Shown piece after piece: positions 1 through 5,068 of a DNA stretch of 10,143 bases. Source of the DNA: Phycisphaerae bacterium (GTDB lineage: Bacteria; Planctomycetota; Phycisphaerae; UBA1845; Fen-1342); assembly GCA_016935035.1 (NCBI GenBank), contig JAFGRR010000258.1, positions 1 through 10,143 of the forward strand, in the 5' to 3' direction. A model generated the notes under the pieces. It had not been told where the DNA came from and searched no databases. It was given only the letters and a program-made list of their open reading frames with translations. Each line of letters begins with the position of its first letter. The stretch's first letter is position 1. The position numbers and the translations under genes were made by a program.

Positions 1-2
1 AT

Positions 3-803
3 CCGCAGATGTACGGCGCCGGCACCAGCGCCGATCAGCAACTGTTCGCACAGCACGACGCCCGCTGGATTCCCAAGGGCATGCCCGGCGCCGGCCACAT
101 CATGGTCTTCAACAACGGCCGCGGACGCGTCGACGGCTCGTATTCATCGGTTGACGAGATCGTCCCGCCGGTGGCCGACAACGGCAGCTACAGAATAGAA
201 AACGGGGCCGCGTTCGGTCCGAGCAAGCCCGCTTGGACCTACCGCGCCGAGAATCGCCGCGAGTTCTTCGCCGGCCACATCTCGGGCGCGCAACGACTCG
301 ACAACGGCAACACGCTGATATGCGACGGTGAACGATCCCGCGTCTTCGAGGTCACGACTGATGGGGAGGTCGTGTGGGACTACGCCTGCACCATGGCCGG
401 CAACATGGGGCCACGGGGCTTTCTTGGACGCATGTTCGGCGGACCGGGCAGGGACGGTGATCGGCGACCGGGGCGTCCGCCGGCCGGTGACGACGCCGAT
501 GACGGTAATCGCATCCCGGGCGGCAACGGCGATCGCGTACCCGGATCGGCAGCCGACCACCCGCGCGAAGACGGCGACAATCCTCACTCAACGGCACGCG
601 GCTGGCGCGACAATAATGCTGATCGTCCAATGCCAGGCAGGCGCGGCGGAGGACCTCCGGGCGGCTTCATGCACCCGCCTGGTGGAATGGGCGGTCCCGG
701 AGGCCTCTTCCGCGCCACGCGTGTTTCCCCCAGCCATCCCGGCCTCGCGGGCAAGGATCTCAGCCCCAAGGTGGGTGGCGCCAGGCCCCAGGAGCAACCG
801 TAA
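3..803 (+). CDS. Arylsulfotransferase-family (ASST-like) beta-propeller protein, 3' part
   Basis: The frame is open from the first bases of the window (Pro-Gln before the first Met at 9), so the true start lies upstream; the TAA is at 801-803. The visible 266 residues look like the C-terminal half of the arylsulfotransferase/ASST_2 beta-propeller group. Counting from the Met at 9, I see FAQHDARW (13-20), GAGHIMVFNNG (27-37), a blade reading NTLICDGERSRVFEVTTDGEVVWDY (101-125 region), and a closing segment LFRATRVSPSHPGLAGKDLSP (233-253 region) that is typical of the family's end. Known members transfer sulfate between phenolic compounds or are uncharacterised exported propellers; the reaction here is not established. 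Between the last blade and the closing segment is a ~100-residue insert rich in Gly, Pro, Arg and Asp (about 131-232) that ordinary members lack. An intrinsic terminator follows 48 nt later. Family call fairly sure; enzymatic role unsure. Confidence 0.72.
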   Translation, partial: PQMYGAGTSADQQLFAQHDARWIPKGMPGAGHIMVFNNGRGRVDGSYSSVDEIVPPVADNGSYRIENGAAFGPSKPAWTYRAENRREFFAGHISGAQRLDNGNTLICDGERSRVFEVTTDGEVVWDYACTMAGNMGPRGFLGRMFGGPGRDGDRRPGRPPAGDDADDGNRIPGGNGDRVPGSAADHPREDGDNPHSTARGWRDNNADRPMPGRRGGGPPGGFMHPPGGMGGPGGLFRATRVSPSHPGLAGKDLSPKVGGARPQEQP

Positions 804-851
804 CCCACACCGGCGACTGGCCGGCGATTGACCGAACAACTGATGCGTGCC

Positions 852-894
852 GAAGGGTGTGACCAGCGCCGGGCGAACACACCCTTCTCTTTTT
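852..894 (+). terminator. Intrinsic terminator of the arylsulfotransferase-like gene
   Basis: A perfect 10-bp inverted repeat, GAAGGGTGTG (852-861) and CACACCCTTC (878-887), encloses a 16-nt loop and is followed directly by TCTTTTT (888-894). It lies 48 nt after the upstream stop and ahead of the putative galM promoter, so it should insulate galM from upstream transcription. Confidence 0.8.
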
Positions 895-919
895 GCGCCG
901 ACGCGTGAAAGCTTGCCGG

Positions 920-949
920 TTGTAACGGCCGCCGCCCACCTGCTATCCT
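920..949 (+). promoter_or_regulatory. Possible galM promoter
   Basis: TTGTAA (920-925) and TATCCT (944-949) lie 18 bp apart, each with 4 of 6 matches to sigma70-type boxes. Transcription would start near 956, giving a ~47-nt leader. The position between the upstream terminator and the gene is right, but the match is modest. Confidence 0.35.
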
Positions 950-1002
950 GCCCAATCCGTGGCACGATTCGTCGCCGCGCCGTGTGAGAAAGGGACCACC
1001 TT

Positions 1003-2046
1003 ATGCCGGATATTCAGCACGAGACCTACGGACGTCTACCCGATGGGCGCGACGTCAGCCTGTTGACGCTCACGAACGACCACGGCGTTCGCGTGCGGTT
1101 ACTCGACTTCGGCGCCATCGTCGCCAGTGTCGAGGTGCCGGACCGCAACGGCGAACTGGCCGACATCACGCTCGGCTACGACGACGTCGCCGGCTGGCTC
1201 GACAACGCACCGTACTTCGGCGCCACCATCGGCCGTTGTGCCAACCGCATCGGCAAGGCCGCTTTCAAGCTCGATGGCAAAACCTACAAGCTTGCCGCCA
1301 ACAATGGCGAGAACCACCTGCACGGCGGCAACGTCGGCTTCAACAAGGTGCTCTGGAAGGCCGAGCCGAGCAGCGTGCCCGATGCCGCCGGCGTGCACTT
1401 CATGCACCTTAGCCGCGATGGCGAGGAAGCCTACCCGGGTAACCTCAACGTCGTCGTCACCTACACGCTGACCAATGACAACGCGCTGCGTATTGAGTTC
1501 GCCGCCACGACCGATGCGCCGACCATCTGCAACCTGGCGCACCACACGTATTGGAACCTCTCGGGCGCCGCCGCCGGCGATATCCTGGATCACGAGCTCA
1601 TGATCGACGCCGACGCGTACACCGCGTCCGACTCTGATCTGATCACGACCGGTGAGATCAAACCCGTGGCCGGCACGCCGCTGGATTTCACCAAGCCCAC
1701 ACCGATGGGCGCCCGCATCAACGATGTTCCCGGCGGTTATGACCTGAACTACGTGCTGAGAAACAAGACCGACCTGATCGTGTTGGCCGCGCGCGTCCGC
1801 GATCCAAAGAGCGGCCGCGTGCTGGAGGTGCACACCGACCAGCCCGGCATCCAGTTCTACACCGGCAACTTCCTCGATGGCTCAATTACCGGCAAGGCCG
1901 GCATCAACTATCGCCGCCACCACGGCTTCTGCCTCGAGACCCAACGCTTCCCCAACGCCCCCAACATCCCAGGCTTCCCCTCCGTCGTGCTGCGTCCCGG
2001 CGAGAAGTACGAGCACGTAATGGTGCACAAGTTCCTGACGGAGTAG
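1003..2046 (+). CDS. galM: Aldose 1-epimerase (galactose mutarotase)
   Basis: This 347-residue protein interconverts alpha and beta anomers of galactose, glucose and related hexoses in the cytoplasm, feeding the Leloir pathway. Length is normal for GalM. Landmarks of the beta-sandwich family: GRCANRI (77-83, substrate-binding Arg78), NHLHGG (104-109, with His107 aligned to the active-site His), AHHTYWNLSG (179-188, His181 as general acid), YDLNYVL (246-252, Asp247 sugar-binding) and LETQRFPNAPN (311-321, Glu312 as general base). All the expected catalytic residues are present, and there is no signal peptide. ATG 1003 is preceded by GAGAAAGGG (986-994), a fair ribosome-binding site 8 nt away. 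No other galactose genes (galK, galT, galE) are visible, so it appears to be a single-gene unit. It converges with the HisN-like gene, with a palindromic repeat in between. Confidence 0.95.
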   Translation: MPDIQHETYGRLPDGRDVSLLTLTNDHGVRVRLLDFGAIVASVEVPDRNGELADITLGYDDVAGWLDNAPYFGATIGRCANRIGKAAFKLDGKTYKLAANNGENHLHGGNVGFNKVLWKAEPSSVPDAAGVHFMHLSRDGEEAYPGNLNVVVTYTLTNDNALRIEFAATTDAPTICNLAHHTYWNLSGAAAGDILDHELMIDADAYTASDSDLITTGEIKPVAGTPLDFTKPTPMGARINDVPGGYDLNYVLRNKTDLIVLAARVRDPKSGRVLEVHTDQPGIQFYTGNFLDGSITGKAGINYRRHHGFCLETQRFPNAPNIPGFPSVVLRPGEKYEHVMVHKFLTE

Positions 2047-2118
2047 CCGGAACAGAGCCCAAGCGACTTTGATGGTCATATTGCAGTTAATTCCGAGTGA
2101 CGAGTTGAAGCCCCCGCC

Positions 2119-2206
2119 GGGTGCCATTGGCAGGCCCACCGAAGGTGGGTTTGCCCGTGTGTCAGATGGAAGCTCATGGGCAGGTCTATGACCTGTCCTT
2201 GGCACC
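2119..2206 (+). repeat. Nested-palindrome intergenic repeat, copy 1
   Basis: Begins GGGTGCCATTGGCAGG and ends with TTGGCACC, its inverted partner. The left arm forms a 12-bp hairpin (2129-2140 with 2144-2155, loop GAA). The right arm forms a second hairpin around GGGCAGGTC-tat-GACCTGTCC (2178-2198). The left arm matches copy 2 at 37 of 41 positions and the right arm at 27 of 32, while the 15-nt centre (2160-2174) is unrelated. It lies 22 nt beyond the stop of the minus-strand HisN-like gene, in the convergent gap after galM. No transposase is nearby. It may end or protect the hisN mRNA. Confidence 0.85.
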
Positions 2207-2228
2207 GCGCGGGGCTTTGTCTTTCCCC

Positions 2229-3011
2229 TTAGTCCCTTCGGCCCTGCAGTTCCTTCAGCACTGCCTCATGCAAATGCCCGTTCGTCGCCACGGCCTCCGG
2301 CGTCAGGTGTGTCGGCTTGCCCGACCAGTCGGTGAATTTCCCGCCGGCCTCGGTAATGACTGGCAGCAGGGCCGCGTTGTCCCACAGGCCCATGATCGGG
2401 TCGATCGCGATATCCGCCCGCCCGGTCGCGACCAACGCATACATGTACGCGTCCGACCAGCCGCGATCAGTCAGGCACTTGTCACGCAACCGTTCGTACG
2501 CGTCGAGCCGGCCTCGGTCCTTCACCAGCTTCGTGCTCGTGACCAGCACGCGCGCCTGTGACAGATCGTTCACGTCGGACACGCGTGCCCGGCGGCCATC
2601 CCACCAACAGCCGAGCCCGCGTGCCGCATAGATCGTCTCGCGCAGCGCCGGCAGATGAATCACGCCTACGACCATCTCCCCCTGCCACTCCAGCCCGACC
2701 AGCACGCTGTACAGCGGCACCCCGCAGATGAACGAGAACGTGCCGTCGATCGGGTCGAGTATCCACCGCGCCGCCTCGCGGCCGGTGGTCTCGCCGAACT
2801 CCTCGCCCAGCACGCCATGCGTCGGATACGCCCGCTCGATGCGGGCGCGCAGCAACTGCTCCGCCTTGCGATCCGCGATCGTGACGGGCGAGTTGTCGGC
2901 CTTCAGTTCGTGCGGCGTGCCGGTGTTGAAGTACCCGAGCGTGACGGCCCCCGCCAACTGCGCCGACTCTACGGCGAAATCCAGTGCGTCCCGGAGTTGC
3001 TTGGCGTCCAT
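2229..3011 (-). CDS. hisN: Inositol-monophosphatase-family enzyme, probably histidinol-phosphatase (HisN type)
   Basis: This 260-residue cytoplasmic Mg2+-dependent phosphatase has the full metal-binding set: GEE (69-71), DPIDGT (86-91) and WDNAAL (210-215). The part after the last motif (ALLPVITEAGGKFTDW), the stretch GWSDAYMYALVATGRADIAI (184-203) and TSTKL (158-162) resemble the HisN subgroup, which removes phosphate from histidinol-phosphate in histidine synthesis, more than classic SuhB or CysQ. The Lys and Arg often found in DGTKxFxRG are Phe92 and Cys96 here, which could shift substrate choice. ATG 3009-3011 gives the family's normal length; the ribosome-binding site is weak (GAGCAG). 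A TACAAT box (minus strand, 3070-3075) could be its -10, though no good -35 is seen. No other his genes are visible. Family certain; HisN versus generic inositol phosphatase is inference. Confidence 0.85.
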   Translation of the reverse strand: MDAKQLRDALDFAVESAQLAGAVTLGYFNTGTPHELKADNSPVTIADRKAEQLLRARIERAYPTHGVLGEEFGETTGREAARWILDPIDGTFSFICGVPLYSVLVGLEWQGEMVVGVIHLPALRETIYAARGLGCWWDGRRARVSDVNDLSQARVLVTSTKLVKDRGRLDAYERLRDKCLTDRGWSDAYMYALVATGRADIAIDPIMGLWDNAALLPVITEAGGKFTDWSGKPTHLTPEAVATNGHLHEAVLKELQGRRD

Positions 3012-3318
3012 GTCTGCTCACGAATAAGGTCGAATGGTCGGCCCGGTTGCACGATCATCACAGCCGACGATTGTAACGCCAAACCACTCGGACTAGCCCA
3101 CACGCAAGACCATACCACGACACAAATAGAGCCTGAAGCGGCAGCAAGGAACATATTGAAGAAGGGACGAAGGGCAGACTACGGTCCGTTCGGTGGGGTC
3201 CTCAACCGGCCGGGTGCCATGGGCAGGCCCGCCAAAGGTGGGTCTGCCCGTGCCGCAATCAACGGCACACGGGCAGGTCTGTGACCTGCCCATGACACCC
3301 GTCACAATTCGCTATTCG
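3012..3318. other. Intergenic region between the HisN-like and S41 peptidase genes
   Basis: This 307-bp gap contains no credible gene. Its left part should hold the minus-strand promoter of the HisN-like gene (TACAAT box on the minus strand at 3070-3075). 3211-3301 is repeat copy 2, described separately. 3317-3333 reads through the end of the S41 gene. The stretch 3100-3210 is lower in GC than its surroundings and shows no further structure that I can support. Confidence 0.5.
3211..3301 (+). repeat. Nested-palindrome intergenic repeat, copy 2 (best preserved)
   Basis: The outer arms CGGGTGCCATGGGCAGG (3211-3227) and CCTGCCCATGACACCCG (3285-3301) are inverted copies with 16 of 17 matches. Inside, the left arm folds into a 13-bp stem (3221-3233 with 3237-3249, loop AAA, two G-T pairs). 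The right arm folds into a perfect 9-bp stem GGGCAGGTC/GACCTGCCC (3271-3279 with 3283-3291, loop TGT). The outer pairing and the two hairpins are alternatives, so a cruciform or two-hairpin form is possible. It ends 17 nt beyond the stop of the minus-strand S41 peptidase gene. Confidence 0.9.
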
Positions 3319-4599
3319 CTATTCTCCAGTCAGCACAGCGATCGCCTGCTCGACCACGTAATCATGCTCGCCGTCGAAGCTGCTTTCGGCCGCGATCTGG
3401 ATGTCGGGCGTGATGCCGACGTCCTCGATGTGGGCCCCGGTGTAGGTGTACGCGATCCAGGTCGAGACCGTGTAGTTCACGCCGTTTGACAACGAGAAGC
3501 CCTGCGGATCACCCGAGCTGCCGCGCGTCGTGTCGCCGATGAGGGTCACGTTCGGGCAGACGTCCATCATGAGCGTGAACCACTCGGCCGAGCTCATGCA
3601 ACGTTTACCGATCAGGCACACCGTCGGCTTGAGGAACAGGTTTCCCGACGCCGGTTGAAGCGTGCTGGTCTCGCGGGCGCCGCACTCGTCGTGCCCCGCG
3701 CCGTTGCGCTTCTCGGTGTAACCATAGACACGAGCCGTATCGGTGAAGTGGCCAGCGAACTTCGCCGCGATGCGTTCGTCGCCGCCATTGTTCGGGCGGA
3801 TGTCGATGATCATGCCCGCCGCACCGGCGTAGTTTGCGAACAGCGCTTCGATGTCGGCGTCGCTGATGCCGCTGAACGCACCGGTCGTCAGCGTGTCCAC
3901 CCGGATGTACGCGATGTTGTTCTCCAGCCAGCCGTGCCAGACGACGTTGTCACCAAGTGTCTGGTAGCCGCCGGGTGCGTAGCGATTGCGCGGCGTCGAA
4001 GTGTAATTCAGCGTAACGTCGGGCGAATATACTTCTACATACGTGCCGTCGGGCTTCTGTACGACTATGTGCCGGTCGCGCAGCTCGGCGAGCATCTGGG
4101 CCAGCTTCTCAGCGAACGCGTCACTGCCGAGATCGGCCGCGAAGTCGGGCCTGTACTTGTCGCGCAGCGCGTTCCAGTCCACACTTTTGTAGCTGAAGTA
4201 CGAGTAGTAGCGGTCAAAGTTGTCCCAGACTTCGTCGAACTGCGTCTGGACCCCAACAGTGTCCTCGCCGCCGTCCGTGCCATCGTCGGTTCCGGCCTCG
4301 TTGGGATCATCCCAGTACAGGCCGTTGGGATCCTCCCAGTCCCAGGTGTTGGGGTCTTCATCCCACCAGAAGTCGTCGTCCCAGTCCTCATCACTCCAGA
4401 AGTCGTCGCCGTAGAGGTCGTCGAAGTCGTCCTCGTAGTTGGGATCGTCGGTCCACCACGCCGAGTCGTCGTAGCCGTCGTAATAGCCGCCGTCGTCGAT
4501 GAAACCGTCTGTGTAAGCCGAGTCGGTTGGGCATCCGCCCAGCCCGACCAGCATCAGACCAATGAGTGCGGTGATCGTCACGCCTGTCAGCCGAGTCAT
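3319..4599 (-). CDS. S41-family (tricorn/IRBP-like) serine peptidase, lipoprotein
   Basis: Predicted 426-residue lipoprotein. A signal peptide (1-22) ends in the lipobox LGGC with Cys23. Residues ~25-114 are an extremely acidic, aromatic linker of Asp, Glu, Trp and Tyr. Residues ~119-165 (FDEVWDNFDRYYSYF onward) resemble the helical N-terminal part of tricorn-like S41 proteins, followed by LRDRH (173-177). The peptidase core shows IDIRPNNGG (265-273) and CMSSAEW (334-340), which holds the likely nucleophile Ser336 (or Ser337). The Lys of the CtpA-type Ser/Lys dyad is not apparent: TTRGSSGDP (357-365) stands in that area, which favours the tricorn/IRBP branch. No PDZ domain is evident. It is probably an envelope-anchored peptidase; its substrate is unknown. 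ATG 4597-4599 has a strong GAGGAGA (minus strand, 4607-4613) 7 nt upstream. Repeat copy 2 lies just past the stop. Confidence 0.85.
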   Translation of the reverse strand: MTRLTGVTITALIGLMLVGLGGCPTDSAYTDGFIDDGGYYDGYDDSAWWTDDPNYEDDFDDLYGDDFWSDEDWDDDFWWDEDPNTWDWEDPNGLYWDDPNEAGTDDGTDGGEDTVGVQTQFDEVWDNFDRYYSYFSYKSVDWNALRDKYRPDFAADLGSDAFAEKLAQMLAELRDRHIVVQKPDGTYVEVYSPDVTLNYTSTPRNRYAPGGYQTLGDNVVWHGWLENNIAYIRVDTLTTGAFSGISDADIEALFANYAGAAGMIIDIRPNNGGDERIAAKFAGHFTDTARVYGYTEKRNGAGHDECGARETSTLQPASGNLFLKPTVCLIGKRCMSSAEWFTLMMDVCPNVTLIGDTTRGSSGDPQGFSLSNGVNYTVSTWIAYTYTGAHIEDVGITPDIQIAAESSFDGEHDYVVEQAIAVLTGE

Positions 4600-4963
4600 C
4601 CCGAGATCTCCTCATGGGGCGGCGACGGTTGAAATGAGGACGTGCCCGCCCGTCCAAGTGTTTGTTGCACAAGCTACGTGGGCCCAAGAACCCAGCGTAG
4701 TATCCCTCTGTCACGGGTTCAAGATGGCAGCCCGCATGCGCGACGCCTGACGGCGTCACCCCGGGCCGTCTGGGGCTGCCCGAATCAGCCCCGTCCGTGA
4801 GTGGCGACCAGTGCCGCAGCCCCCCATGACGGAGCATTCACCAGGACCTATGCCGGCTGGTCTCTGGTTCTGACAAAATCCGCGCACCTTTTTTTGAGTG
4901 CCCCATCCGGTCGCATATGGTCGGTGCCATGGCCCGTGAGTCGGATGCCATTGTCTATGAGTT
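4600..4963. other. Intergenic region upstream of the S41 peptidase gene
   Basis: No credible gene is present. Small inverted repeats occur: CTACG/CGTAG (4674-4678 with 4696-4700), GACGCC/GGCGTC (4742-4747 with 4752-4757) and GGGGCTG/CAGCCCC (4772-4778 with 4786-4792). They could belong to a long minus-strand leader of the S41 gene, but they fit no riboswitch class I know. Seven Ts at 4889-4895 lack a convincing stem. From 4896 a degenerate repeat array begins. I could not place a good minus-strand promoter. Confidence 0.4.
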
Positions 4964-4979
4964 GGGTGCCATGCGCAGG
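4916..4979 (+). repeat. Degenerate 21-bp tandem repeat leading into repeat copy 3
   Basis: The core TGCCAT recurs at 4925-4930, 4946-4951 and 4967-4972, exactly 21 bp apart, each preceded by a GG-containing context (cggTGCCAT, cggaTGCCAT, gggTGCCAT). Units 2 and 3 also share a GAGT start. A diverged unit (gagTGCCCCAT) lies at 4896-4906. The last unit is the outer end of palindrome copy 3, so the array looks built from the end motif of that element. Confidence 0.6.
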
Positions 4980-5053
4980 TCCGCAGACCTGCCCGTGCAG
5001 CCCAGCGCCGAGCACAGGCAGACCCGCCTTAGGCGGCCCTGCCCATGGCCGCC
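4964..5053 (-). repeat. Nested-palindrome intergenic repeat, copy 3 (inverted)
   Basis: Read on the minus strand, it starts GGCGGCCATGGGCAGG and ends CTGCGCATGGCACCC, aligning end to end with copy 2. Both internal hairpins are kept: the left one 5016-5042 on the plus strand with loop TTA and one mismatch, the right one around CGCAGGTC/GACCTGCC (4975-4994). A stem pair that is A-T in copy 1 and G-T in copy 2 is G-C here (5026 with 5034). It ends 15 nt beyond the stop of the minus-strand MscS-family gene. Confidence 0.85.
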
Positions 5054-5068
5054 ATCCCTCAATCCCTA

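Noticed and set aside
3655..4632. Open frame on the plus strand, 325 codons, very rich in Val
   Set aside because: It is the antisense image of the Asp-rich linker and S41 domain (GAC/GAT read as GTC/ATC). The minus strand has the lipobox, ribosome-binding site and peptidase motifs.
4700..4860. tRNA-like or riboswitch-like folding upstream of the S41 gene (GGTTCAAG, several short hairpins)
   Set aside because: No acceptor stem, anticodon arm or CCA arrangement could be built, and no conserved riboswitch core is present. The hairpins are short and GC-rich, as expected by chance here.
4896..5053. Possible CRISPR array because of regular TGCCAT spacing
   Set aside because: The repeat unit is only 21 bp in total with a 6-9 bp conserved core, there are no separate spacers, and no cas genes are present.
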